Positions 1-10,755 of a stretch of DNA of 64,000 nt are shown piece after piece. A program made the position numbers and the translations under genes. Source of the DNA: Larimichthys crocea (taxonomy: Eukaryota; Chordata; Actinopteri; Sciaenidae). Under the pieces are notes generated by a model. The model had not been told where the DNA came from, made no database searches, and saw only the letters and a program-made list of their open reading frames with translations. The DNA lies in the NCBI RefSeq assembly GCF_000972845.2, contig NC_040016.1:257105-321104 (forward strand), written 5' to 3'. Position 1 is the first letter of the stretch, and every line of letters starts with the position of its first letter.

Positions 1-3
1 CTA

Positions 4-8
<5 letters not shown>

Positions 9-62
<54 letters not shown>
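9..62. repeat. (TC)n microsatellite
   Basis: Uninterrupted TC dinucleotide run of 27 units at the left edge of the window. Confidence 0.98.
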
Positions 63-64
<2 letters not shown>

Positions 65-1176
65 GCTGTGACTCAAACAGTCTGAATAATGGATGACGAA
101 GAACGAATTTTTCCTTCCCACTCGCCCCCTTCACTCTCTTTGCTTACGTTACACAAGGACACACAGAGAGAGCTGAAAATAGCACTGCTGTCCTCGTGAT
201 GTGAAATTAAAAGCACACTGGAGCGGAGACACTTGCTGCTGGGGAACTCAACACTTGTTTTACTCCATCTGACAATCCCTCCATCCAGCCTGCAACACCA
301 CCTCCATCTGTCTGTGCAAGGGTACTTTTCACAACAGCAAGCTTTTTGGAATATGATGATGTACATGTGATTGTAATAAAGAGATTTTAATTAGCTATGA
401 CATGGTGGTTTTGTGTTCTTCATTGATACAGTGCTGACGTTTGGGATGTCTTGATCACCAGATAGCAATACAGCAGTATGCGTCAAGCTGTTTTAGTCAT
501 TCATAACTGGGTTGAATAAAGTGAATAATGTATTATTATAATAAATTATTAGTTGAGGCCATTTTTTTATGTACAATACATGATGAATTCAACAGTCCCT
601 TTAATTATTAGCCTGAACAGACATACACCCCCCTTTACATCATACGTTAAAACACTGTGCCTTCTTTTTTCAATACGAGTTGTTGTTGATGTAGAACGGC
701 TTACTTTTCTCTTTCCAAGAGGCCACCAATGCAGCTACTGTAACACACACATTGAGACACATTTGTGAAAGGACAGAATGTGGGAACCAAAGGAAAAGAG
801 ACTCAAAGAGCCCTGATGGGACAAAAGATCAAGACCTCTGCCCAGAAGAGACAGAGGTTAAGAGGTAATATATCAGCACCAAGATGACAAAACTGCTTAT
901 TTATTTCAGAACAAATATAATCTAAAAGAAGATATATAGCATTAAGTGCAGTTCGCTTCTTCAAAGCATGTAGGACCCGCTCTCACTGTAGATATAAAGG
1001 GCTAATTTTAAGACAACAAACAACACAATGATTCTTGTGTTCAGGTGATTATACGCTAATGAAAACACACTAATGTATATAATATATTTAGTTCCTGCAA
1101 AGAAATACTCCAAATCTTACACCAAATATTTCTTGGAAATTTAGTTTGGTAAACTCTAAAGCACAGAGATCCATCC
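63..1176. other. Spacer upstream of the her4 remnant, with one CSL-type site
   Basis: No gene is recognised here. The stretch at about 755-850 is a diverged relative of the conserved block found upstream of the intact her4-like copies (compare 6465-6545). It includes a TGTGGGAA RBPJ/CSL-type site at 779-786. The rest is AT-rich sequence with no recognisable content. Confidence 0.6.
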
Positions 1177-1429
1177 ATGCCACCGACAATTGCTCAGCTA
1201 TTACTAATTCTCAGGAAAATCTGACTCCCACAAGTTAACTGATGATTCAAGGAGAATATAAACATAATTCATGACAGGCTTAAACCTGCTGAACCACTTC
1301 AACAAGCTGCAGTCTTCCTCTGATGAGAACCTGAGAGAGGCTGACTTCTCTCCTCTGAGCTCCACAGTCCAGACCAGCATCAACAAAGACAAGAGTCCAG
1401 TCAACAGCGCCCCCTGGAGGCCGTGGTAG
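1177..1429 (+). pseudogene. Truncated her4-like copy: bHLH deleted, WRPW end kept
   Basis: Sequence from 1177 matches exon 1 and the start of the intron of the intact copies, but it is frameshifted and reaches a stop quickly. The rest of the intron and the bHLH-coding 5' part of exon 2 are missing. From about 1289 the sequence is nearly identical to the 3' part of exon 2 in the intact copies, up to the stop at 1427-1429. In that part the frame is open. An in-frame ATG at 1271 would give a 52-residue product that starts MTGLNLLNHF and ends in APWRPW. It has the Groucho/TLE-binding tetrapeptide but no DNA-binding or dimerisation domain. The following 3' sequence (to about 1590) also resembles the her4 3' UTR. 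It is most likely a dead remnant of an array member; whether it is transcribed cannot be told from sequence. Confidence 0.85.
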
Positions 1430-3117
1430 ACATCTACAGACTGGAGTTACTACCTGACAAACTCAGATTACTGAAGATTACTGAACTGAATTCTTTCAAG
1501 TTTGATGGACAATGCACATTGCATGAACCAAATTTCATAATAATTGTCAATAATCATTTTGTCAAAATAGCTGAAGATTTCATACTTTATCAGTAAGTTT
1601 GTTTACAAGAACTAATGTAATCAGCTGCATTTTGTGCTCATCTCTTATTTGTTTATACATTGTGATGATGAAGAAGAGATTCATCATAAATCACCAAACC
1701 AAGTGGAGACATATGCCTCTGATCATGTCTCATCTGTCAACGGGAATATGAAACATCTGAAGTTAACTGTTCTTTGACAAATGAGGTCACACATTTAAGC
1801 CAGTGTGTGATGTGATACATAATGAGGCACACTTGTATTGATCATGCAGTAAAAGCAATGAGTGGACAGCTTGTGAGAAAAAACAGATAAAACGACCTCT
1901 TTCCTCAACAGACAGAGGTATATATGGTGACATTAAAGCAATAACCTGCTTATCTGTTTCAAATCGTGCTTATAAAGTGTGTCTCTTCTTAAAATGAAAC
2001 AATGTAGCATCAACACTTCTGAAAATATTGCAAGTTAATGAAGGTAACAATATTTATAGGATTTAAGACAAAAAAAAAGTCAAAAAGTAGCTGTAAGTTA
2101 CATATGTTAGATCAAACGATTACTCAGTACACACAAAGAAAATCTGACAGTACAATAAATGTTGAGTTTTAAGATACCAGTTAATTGAAGCTGATTGATT
2201 GTTCAGTTTAAATGTGAAGGCATATCAATGTGATGATTTTAAAAAACACAAATTTTCCTCTTTTATCTCAGTGTATATATATATTTTTTGTAAAGCTTTC
2301 CAAGAATGTTTATTATTACAAAACTAGGCAGAAAAATGTATGGTTCATGTTATGAATTTAGTGCATTTCTGATTAAAATATTGAGCTCTATCCTGAAAAG
2401 AATCCACTGAAATTAATTAAATAGCATTGCTTATGTTTGTACCGGACAGTCCTGTTTTAATACTCCACTGAAGATCAGACTGTGGGAAAACTCTGAAGAA
2501 CTGAGTTGAAGTTGGGTTAAATGAGCATCCTTAATCACACCAGCAGCTGACTATTGTCCACAGGAATTTGGCAAACTTTAGGAAACATCTGCCTCTATCT
2601 CCCACACACATATAGAAGTGACATTGTGATCCAGTAAATACTGAAAACACTTAGTTTTGAGAGTTTATTTAAAATGTCTATAGATACAGGCTGAAAAACA
2701 AGACCCAAACTTAGTACATTTGCTGATACCTAAAGTATTTTTTTAATTTTGAAATTTTGTCAAACCTTGGAGGACACCAAGACTGTTCTTTCCCTCCAGA
2801 TGGTCGATGACGTCAGGCTCTGTAACAAAAGCTCCATTCAAAGTCAATGTGGGGAAACTGAGAGCAACTTTATACTCACACCAGCTACAAGCCAGAGGAC
2901 ACACCTGCTACATCTGGACACCGGGATGACTTTGTCCAAGTTTAAATAGAAAAATGGAAGTTTACAAGCACCTGCTTGGATTGCAAAACAAAATTCAAAT
3001 ATGCTTACAATAGAACACTTATCAGCCAAGTAGTTGACAATAACCCTAACCCTAACTAGTTATTCTGTAAAAGTTGATAATGGATGTATATGTACAAAGT
3101 TTAAAGGGTGAATATGT
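1430..3117. other. Spacer with diverged copies of the her4 upstream blocks
   Basis: There is no gene. Three stretches are diverged relatives of the regulatory blocks of the intact units: about 1800-1925 (compare 6420-6540), about 2460-2600 (compare 6610-6725) and about 2760-2925 (compare 6915-7105). A perfect TGTGGGAA CSL-type site lies at 2481-2488. The site equivalent to 7035-7042 is spoiled by an extra G near 2850. No CACGTG is seen here, unlike in the later units. Confidence 0.6.
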
Positions 3118-3288
3118 CGAGCATGTGCTCAGTCAAAGTCATTGATCCCAGCATCAGGCAGCAGATCTGCTCTCTCTACAGGGTCACCACTTTCCCAGAT
3201 TCACACAGAGCTCTGTGAGTCTCTCTACATCACCCCCCTAGTCCTCCACCTGTTCCCTTGAGATCTAATCATTGTCCTCCCACCAATA

Positions 3289-3475
3289 TAACCATTCGGC
3301 GTGTGTAATCCTTTATTGTGCCACCAAGCTCTCTGATTGGCTGAGACTGTGAGAAACTCTACTCAGACCAAGACCCACACATTCATATGGAGATGTGGGA
3401 CTATAAATAGGAGGGATGAAGCCAGCAGAGAGCAGATTCTCTCTACAGAGACCTCTACAGCACAGAGATCCAGAC
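3289..3475 (+). promoter_or_regulatory. Core promoter and 5' UTR of her4-like copy 1
   Basis: An inverted CCAAT box (ATTGG, 3336-3340) is followed by a TGTGAGAA CSL/RBPJ-type site (3348-3355) and a TATAAATA box (3402-3409), 67 bp upstream of the ATG at 3476. The same order and spacing recur in the other copies. Copy 1 differs about 150 bp further upstream, where TTCCCACA of copies 2 and 3 reads TTCCCAGA (near 3194), which should weaken that CSL site. Confidence 0.8.
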
Positions 3476-3984
3476 ATGGCACCTACAATCACTGCAGCTA
3501 TGACCAAATCTCAGGAGCATCTGACTCTGACCCACAAGGTAAATTGAAGATTCAAGAAGATTTAAATATGGTTAATGAGAGGTTGTCTTTGTTCATGCTA
3601 ACACTTTACTCCAGAATAAGTTGATTAATGACTTTGTTCTTCTCTCTGCAGCTCAGAAAGCCTCTGGTGGAGAAGTTACGCAGAGAGCGAATCAACAGCA
3701 GCATTGAGCAGCTCAAGTCTCTCCTGGGTCCAGAGTTCCTCAAACAGCAGCCAGACTCCAAGCTGGAGAAAGCAGACATCCTGGAGATGACAGTTTGTGT
3801 CCTGAGACGACTGCAGCAGCAGCATCAACAGCAGAGAAGACTGCTGAACCACTTCAACAAGCTGCAGTCTTCCTCTAATGAGAACCTGAGAGAGGCTGAC
3901 TTCTCTCCTCTGAGCTCCACAGTCCAGACCAGCATCACCACAGACAAGAGTCCAGTCAACAGCGCCCCCTGGAGGCCGTGGTAG
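3476..3984 (+). CDS. her4: her4/hes5-like bHLH-WRPW transcriptional repressor, copy 1
   Basis: Two exons, 3476-3538 and 3652-3984, joined across a 113-bp GT-AG intron, encode 131 residues. Residues 1-21 ([21 protein letters not shown]) form the typical her4/hes5 leader. The basic region [14 protein letters not shown] carries the family's proline, followed by helix-loop-helix ([11 protein letters not shown] to [10 protein letters not shown], about residues 35-76). A short glutamine-rich linker and a tail end in WRPW, the Groucho/TLE co-repressor motif. Family knowledge: nuclear repressor acting downstream of Notch in neural progenitors. The Orange domain expected between bHLH and tail is not visible. 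There is no second intron inside the bHLH, as I recall for HES5. The promoter has CCAAT, CSL and TATA elements. It differs from copies 2 and 3 at two residues in the tail (N for D, T for K). Confidence 0.95.
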
Positions 3985-5025
3985 ACACCTACAGACTGGA
4001 GTCACTACCAGACAAACTCAGATGACCATATTGGTCAAAGATTACTGAACTGAATTCTTTCAAGTTTGATGGACTTGTTCTTCTGTATGTACAGAAGGCT
4101 GTATTTTGTGTTTGTCTTTGTGAAGATGACATTTCCTGAGGAAATGACAGCAACAATATCTTTCAAGTTAAGAAAGAGAACATCTTGTCATGCATGTTGC
4201 ATGAACCAAATCTGATTGCATCTGCAATTATTATTATACCTCACTGTACTTCATGTATTGGTAGTATATGCTATGGTAACATTTGTTATCTTTTGATTGT
4301 TATTGATCACACTGATCAAAAAACTTTAACTGTCCTTTTTATGGACATTTTGTCATAATGGACTTTACCTCACTTTAATCTCTCTGATTACTCAAAACTG
4401 ATCTGTTGTAAGATCCAAATGTTTTTACTTTTTTCTAAAAGTTTTGCTTCATGTCACAATTTTCCTGTGACACTTTTATTATTCAATGAGCATCATGTAT
4501 TGATAACATATAATGCAATGGTGATATTTATTACCTCTTGATTAGTAATGATCGATTTGATCAAAAATCTTAATTGATCTTTTACTTAATTGAAAAATGA
4601 TCTGTTTAAGATCAATATGTTTATCCTTTTAATGTTAAAGGTTTGTTTAATGTCACACTGTCACAGTTTTACAGTGACAATATCATTTTTAACTCAAATT
4701 CATTTGAATTTAATGATTGTTAAGAACAATGTGACCTGTTTTAAGGTCAGTTTTTATTGTTTTTTGTTTTCTTCACAAAGGTCAAATATTTTGATCCACT
4801 TGTGAAGAAACTCTCAAAGGACAGTGAGTACTGTGTCCTCAAATATTGTAAACTGTTTGTCTTTCATAAAGACAGTTGTTCCTTTACTCTCTCTGAGTAC
4901 AGTGTGTCTTGTAGAAATCTACAAGTTGTTGTTGTTGTGATGTATCATCACCTCTAGTTGGAGCTTTCATACTTTGTGTGGCTCATTGTGCCTTGTTGAA
5001 TAAACAAACACTGCAAGCTGAAAAC
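3985..5025 (+). other. 3' UTR and poly(A) signal of her4-like copy 1
   Basis: AT-rich sequence of about 1 kb that is conserved in all intact copies and ends with an AATAAA at 4999-5004. The equivalent signals are at 9275-9280, 13551-13556 and 17244-17249. High conservation over its whole length suggests it belongs to the transcript, but the cleavage site is inferred. Confidence 0.65.
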
Positions 5026-5229
5026 TTTGTGTTCTCATGTCATTATGTGTCACAGTTACCCTTTTAATTATGATGAAAGAGAGACTTTCTATATTTATTT
5101 GGTCTTTTAATTCAAGTGATAGAAAGAAGAAGAATTATTTCTCTACAGTCAACTGAACCTTTCTTAATTGACAAATATGAACTCGAAACATATTGTTTTA
5201 CATAAATGTGTCAGAATGCTGTCAAGGGG

Positions 5230-6180
5230 TGTCAGAAGTCAAGACCTGACAACAAACTGAGGAGAACACCATGAAAAGAGGTTGTTAAAAGGCAGCGCAC
5301 CATGATGAGCCGGATGATGGTGCACCAAGTGTTGCAGCTGACCAGCAGGGGGCCAAAGCAGCCAGAAACCCTAATGAGCTGGAGGAGTTGACCAATCTGG
5401 TGAAGTCTCTGGTCATCACTTAAGCATCCAGAGATGAAAAATGGATGGAAAAAGAGTCAACACTCCAAGAACAGAGATGGAGAAGTATGCAGCACCAGTT
5501 TACACAGATCCAAGCATAAATAAGAGAACTGAGTGATTAATATAAGAGCAGAGCTTGAGGATGATGATGGCATCAATGAGGAAGACCCTGGGCTGAGGGC
5601 CAGTCAAACAGCCAGCAGGGTGAACTACCACCACAGAGAGCACCACATGTTTACAGGGACCCCAAGTTGATCCTGATGGTGACACTGAACATAACCTTAC
5701 AACATTTGAAAAAAATGGCCACTGTCTATTGTTGGCCAAAAGAAGAGTGGGCTATCCACCTCATTCCTCTGCTCACAGTTAAAGCACACTGTGCATAAGT
5801 TCTCATGGACTTTGCAGATTCTGAAGATGTTGACAAAGTCAAAGAATGAATTCTGGCTGAATATGAAATCACAGCAGACACACCTACAGAAGACAGTTCT
5901 GTTCATTGGACGTCAATCAGGTTGCAATTGCACTTGAACTGTATGTGTGTCTGAAGCACCTGTTTAACTGATGGGTCAGACCAAAAACCTCCACAGTGAC
6001 AGACATTTGTGACTTGCTGATTCTAGAGCAGTTTTTGAGGATGGCGAGCCCAGAGCTGGAGGTCTGGAATCCGTGAAATGGACTGGTAGACGGCAGAAGA
6101 AGCTTACCTGTTTGCATTGGTGATCATGTCAGCCAGAACTGGGAACAGAAGAGACACCTTTGACCACTCAGGCAACTGAC
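5230..6180 (+). mobile_element. Decayed retroelement fragment, gag/SCAN-like
   Basis: Broken reading frames on the + strand are typical of a fish Ty3/gypsy-type gag. The stretch at 5705-5900 reads KEEWAIHLIPLL and, after an in-frame stop, VLMDFADSEDVDKVKE, which resembles the SCAN-like helical core of such gags. Several stops and frameshifts show it is dead. Upstream text (5270-5520) looks like the N-terminal gag region. No reverse transcriptase, integrase or LTR is visible. It lies in the spacer between her4 copies 1 and 2 and is duplicated with the unit. The family assignment is from memory of the motif. Confidence 0.65.
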
Positions 6181-6479
6181 ACTATGTATAAATCTAACCA
6201 TAGTAATTTGGTTAATTCATTTTAAAATAAGGACTATAAATGTTACGTCACTCTGTTGATGTGCAGTGATTCAAATCTATGATAGAAATGAGAAAACATA
6301 CATTTTAAAGACACTTTTTCTGCATCAGTATTTTGGAATAATTGTCAATTACAGGTGTTTTAGTGTAAAAGGTTTAAAGTTAACCATTTCACTCTTTAAA
6401 GATGTCAGACATTGTTTCTGATGAGATGCAAAATCAGGCACACTTCTATTGTTCCTCTATTAAAAGCAGTGAAAGGACA

Positions 6480-7450
6480 GAGTGTGGGAAACCAGAGGAA
6501 ACTCACTCACAGAGCCCTGTGGGACAATAGATCCAGACCTCTACCCTTGGCGCCACTCACTGCATGTGCCTCAAGTCCATTTGTAGAGAGGCACGTGCCT
6601 ATTTATTGCTAATGGTCAGAGTGTGGGAAAGCTCTGGAGGGCAGAGTCAACTGTGAATGACATCCATCCCACCAGCAGCCGAGTAATTCTCCAAAGGGAT
6701 TTGGCACACTTCAGGAAACAGCTGCTCCCACCCTCATGAGAAGAGCTGAAATCTTTATCCAAGTGATGGTCAGTACAGAGATGTGATTATGACTGGAGGT
6801 TCAAAGTGCATGATGATGATTGAAAACTTAAAATTTGAGACAACAAATAATTTTCAAGAAAATTTAAGACAAACTTTTGACCAAACTTTGAAGTTTTACA
6901 AAGTGTCAGAGCCAGCCAATGGCGTCCTTTCCCTCCAGATGGCTGGTGATGTCAGGCTCTGTTTCTATAACAACACACAGCCAGCATCTGTCACTGAAGT
7001 CCCTTTGTGGTTCATTGACCATACAGGGAGTCAGTGTGGGAAACTGAGCTCTACTTGTTACTCACACCGACTACAAGGCACGTGTCAAAAGACTCTACAT
7101 CTGGACAGCTGCCTGATCATTGTGTTTTATTGAGTTTATTTAAAGTGCCTCAAGAAACATCACACTGTTCTCTAACATGTTATGGTGAAGTTCTGCAGGA
7201 TGTAGGATTTGAAATAAAATATCTGACAATAATCAATAAAAACAGAGGGAACTACCCTACTGCATTGTAGATTTTACCACAATAAAACCAGGGGAAAAAC
7301 CTACATTTCTAGGATATGTTTCTATCATGCATGTATTTCATTTGTTAAACCATAAACGGTGAGCGTGTGCTCAGTCAAAGTCATTGATCCCAGCATCAGG
7401 CAGCAGATCTGCTCTCTCTACAGGGTCACCACTTTCCCACATTCACACAG
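6480..7450 (+). promoter_or_regulatory. Notch/Hes-type regulatory block upstream of her4-like copy 2
   Basis: Perfect TGTGGGAA CSL/RBPJ-type sites lie at 6483-6490, 6622-6629 and 7035-7042, with one on the - strand (TTCCCACA) at 7434-7441. A 12-bp palindrome AGGCACGTGCCT at 6589-6600 contains the GGCACGTGCC sequence known as a high-affinity Hes1-type site. A second CACGTG is at 7079-7084. The combination suggests activation by Notch/RBPJ and repression by Her proteins themselves. The binding sites are seen; the function is inferred. Confidence 0.7.
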
Positions 7451-7529
7451 AGCTCTGTGAGTCTCTCTCCATCACCCCCCCAGTCCTCCACCTGTTCCCC
7501 TGAGATCTAACCATTGCCCTCACACCAAT

Positions 7530-7717
7530 ATAACCATTCGGCGTGTGTAATCCTTTATTGTGTCACCAAGCTCTCTGATTGGCTGAGACTGTGAGAAACT
7601 CTACTCAGACCAAGACCCACACATTCATATGGAGATGTGGGACTATAAATAGGAGGGATGAAGCCAGCAGAGAGCAGATTCTCTCTACAGAGACCTCTAC
7701 AGCACAGAGATCCAGAC
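7530..7717 (+). promoter_or_regulatory. Core promoter and 5' UTR of her4-like copy 2
   Basis: Inverted CCAAT (7578-7582), TGTGAGAA CSL-type site (7590-7597) and TATAAATA (7644-7651) lie upstream of the ATG at 7718, with the same spacing as copy 1. Confidence 0.8.
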
Positions 7718-8226
7718 ATGGCACCTACAATCACTGCAGCTATGACCAAATCTCAGGAGCATCTGACTCTGACCCACAAGGTAAATTGAAGATTCAAGAA
7801 GATTTAAATATGGTTAATGAGAGGTTGTCTTTGTTCATGCTAACACTTTACTCCAGAATAAGTTGATTAATGACTTTGTTCTTCTCTCTGCAGCTCAGAA
7901 AGCCTCTGGTGGAGAAGTTACGCAGAGAGCGAATCAACAGCAGCATTGAGCAGCTCAAGTCTCTCCTGGGTCCAGAGTTCCTCAAACAGCAGCCAGACTC
8001 CAAGCTGGAGAAAGCAGACATCCTGGAGATGACAGTTTGTGTCCTGAGACGACTGCAGCAGCAGCATCAACAGCAGAGAAGACTGCTGAACCACTTCAAC
8101 AAGCTGCAGTCTTCCTCTGATGAGAACCTGAGAGAGGCTGACTTCTCTCCTCTGAGCTCCACAGTCCAGACCAGCATCACCAAAGACAAGAGTCCAGTCA
8201 ACAGCGCCCCCTGGAGGCCGTGGTAG
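7718..8226 (+). CDS. her4: her4/hes5-like bHLH-WRPW transcriptional repressor, copy 2
   Basis: Exons 7718-7780 and 7894-8226 around a 113-bp intron encode 131 residues. The basic region, helix-loop-helix, glutamine-rich linker and WRPW terminus are the same as in copy 1. The protein is identical to that of copy 3. The expected role is a Notch-induced nuclear repressor that dimerises through the bHLH and recruits Groucho/TLE through WRPW. It sits 3.7 kb downstream of the stop of copy 1, in the same orientation. Its own upstream block has four CSL-type sites and two CACGTG boxes, which copy 1 lacks in this form, so the two paralogues may be regulated differently although their proteins are nearly the same. 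No Orange domain is visible. Confidence 0.95.
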
Positions 8227-9270
8227 ACACCTACAGACTGGAGTTACTACCTGACAAACTCAGATGACCATATTGGTCAAAGATTACTGAACTGAATTCT
8301 TTCAAGTTTGATGGACTTGTTCTTCTGTATGTACAGAAGGCTGTATTTTGTGTTTGTCTTTGTGAAGATGACATTTCCTGAGGAAATGACAGCAACAATA
8401 TCTTTCAAGTTAAGAAAGAGAACATCTTGTCATGCATGTTGCATGAACCAAATCTGATTGCATCTGCAATTATTATTATACCTCACTGTACTTCATGTAT
8501 TGGTAGTATATGCTATGGTAACATTTGTTATCTTTTGATTGTTATTGATCACACTGATCAAAAAACTTTAACTGTCCTTTTTATGGACATTTTGTCATAA
8601 TGGACTTTACCTCACTTTAATCTCTCTGATTACTCAAAACTGATCTGTTGTAAGATCCAAATGTTTTCACTTTTTTTCTAAAAGTTTTGCTTCATGTCAC
8701 AATTTTCCTGTGACACTTTTATTATTCAATGAGCATCATGTATTGATAGAATATAATGCAATGGTGATATTTGTTACCTCTTGATTAGTAATGATCGATT
8801 TGATCTTAATTGTCCTTTTTATGGACATTTTGTCATCATGGACTTTTTCTCACTTTATGTGATTATTGAAAAATGATCTGTTTAAGATCAATATGTTTAT
8901 CCTTTTAATGTTAAAGGTTTGTTTAATGTCACACTGTCACAGTTTTACAGTGACAATATCATTTTTAACTCAAATTCATTTGAATTTAATGATTGTTAAG
9001 AACAATGTGACCTGTTTTAAGGTCAGCTTTTATTGTTTTTTGGTTTGTTCACAAAGGTCAAATATTTTGATCCACTTGTGAAGAAACTCTCAAAGGACAG
9101 TGAGTACTGTGTCCTCAAATATTGTAAACTGTTTGTCTTTCATAAAGACAGTTGTTCCTTTACTCTCTCTGAGTACAGTGTGTCTTGTAGAAATCTACAA
9201 GTTGTTGTTGTTGTGATGTATCATCACCTCTAGTTGGAGCTTTCATACTTTGTGTGGCTCATTGTGCCTT

Positions 9271-9300
9271 GTTGAATAAACAAACACTGCAAGCTGAAAA
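9271..9300 (+). other. Poly(A) signal of her4-like copy 2
   Basis: AATAAA at 9275-9280, about 1.05 kb after the stop codon, at the same place as in copies 1 and 3. Confidence 0.6.
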
Positions 9301-9505
9301 CTTTGTGTTCTCATGTCATTATGTGTCACAGTTACCCTTTTAATTATGATGAAAGAGAGACTTTCTATATTTATTTGGTCTTTTAATTCAAGTGATAGAA
9401 AGAAGAAGAATTATTTCTCTACAGTCAACTGAACCTTTCTTAATTGACAAATATGAACTCGAAACATATTGTTTTACATAAATGTGTCAGAGTGCTGTCA
9501 AGGGG

Positions 9506-10456
9506 TGTCAGAAGTCAAGACCTGACAACAAACTGAGGAGAACACCATGAAAAGAGGTTGTTAAAAGGCAGCGCACCATGATGAGCCGGATGATGGTGCA
9601 CCAAGTGTTGCAGCTGACCAGCAGGGGGCCAAAGCAGCCAGAAACCCTAATGAGCTGGAGGAGTTGACCAATCTGGTGAAGTCTCTGGTCATCACTTAAG
9701 CATCCAGAGATGAAAAATGGATGGAAAAAGAGTCAACACTCCAAGAACAGAGATGGAGAAGTATGCAGCACCAGTTTACACAGATCCAAGCATAAATAAG
9801 AGAACTGAGTGATTAATATAAGAGCAGAGCTTGAGGATGATGATGGCATCAATGAGGAAGACCCTGGGCTGAGGGCCAGTCAAACAGCCAGCAGGGTGAA
9901 CTACCACCACAGAGAGCACCACATGTTTACAGGGACCCCAAGTTGATCCTGATGGTGACACTGAACATAACCTTACAACATTTGAAAAAAATGGCCACTG
10001 TCTATTGTTGGCCAAAAGAAGAGTGGGCTATCCACCTCATTCCTCTGCTCACAGTTAAAGCACACTGTGCATAAGTTCTCATGGACTTTGCAGATTCTGA
10101 AGATGTTGACAAAGTCAAAGAATGAATTCTGGCTGAATATGAAATCACAGCAGACACACCTACAGAAGACAGTTCTGTTCATTGGACGTCAATCAGGTTG
10201 CAATTGCACTTGAACTGTATGTGTGTCTGAAGCACCTGTTTAACTGATGGGTCAGACCAAAAACCTCCACAGTGACAGACATTTGTGACTTGCTGATTCT
10301 AGAGCAGTTTTTGAGGATGGCGAGCCCAGAGCTGGAGGTCTGGAATCCGTGAAATGGACTGGTAGACGGCAGAAGAAGCTTACCTGTTTGCATTGGTGAT
10401 CATGTCAGCCAGAACTGGGAACAGAAGAGACACCTTTGACCACTCAGGCAACTGAC
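9506..10456 (+). mobile_element. Decayed gag/SCAN-like retroelement fragment, second copy
   Basis: Near-identical duplicate of the fragment at 5230-6180, shifted by 4,276 bp and carrying the same stop codons. It was therefore carried along by the tandem duplication, not inserted independently. Confidence 0.65.
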
Positions 10457-10755
10457 ACTATGTATAAATCTAACCATAGTAATTTGGTTAATTCATTTTA
10501 AAATAAGGACTATAAATGTTACGTCACTCTGTTGATGTGCAGTGATTCAAATCTATGATAGAAATGAGAAAACATACATTTTAAAGACACTTTTTCTGCA
10601 TCAGTATTTTGGAATAATTGTCAATTACAGGTGTTTTAGTGTAAAAGGTTTAAAGTTAACCATTTCACTCTTTAAAGATGTCAGACATTGTTTCTGATGA
10701 GATGCAAAATCAGGCACACTTCTATTGTTCCTCTATTAAAAGCAGTGAAAGGACA

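Larger units (their letters stand above)
3118..7359 (+). repeat. Tandem her4 unit 1 (about 4.24 kb)
   Basis: This unit begins where copy 1 becomes alignable with the later copies (the stretch containing GTGCTCAGTCAAAGTC). It runs to the same point in the next copy. It contains gene, 3' UTR, gag-like fragment and the upstream regulatory block of the next gene. A 34-bp length difference from unit 2 comes from an indel in the 3' UTR near 4560-4590. Boundaries are approximate. Confidence 0.85.

Noticed and set aside
3041..3056. Telomere-like TAACCCTAACCCTAAC
   Set aside because: Only about two and a half units in ordinary spacer DNA; too short to mean an interstitial telomere.
3676..4005. 109-codon - strand open frame opposite her4 copy 1
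   Set aside because: Shadow of the conserved coding exon; it has no recognisable domain and starts and ends arbitrarily.
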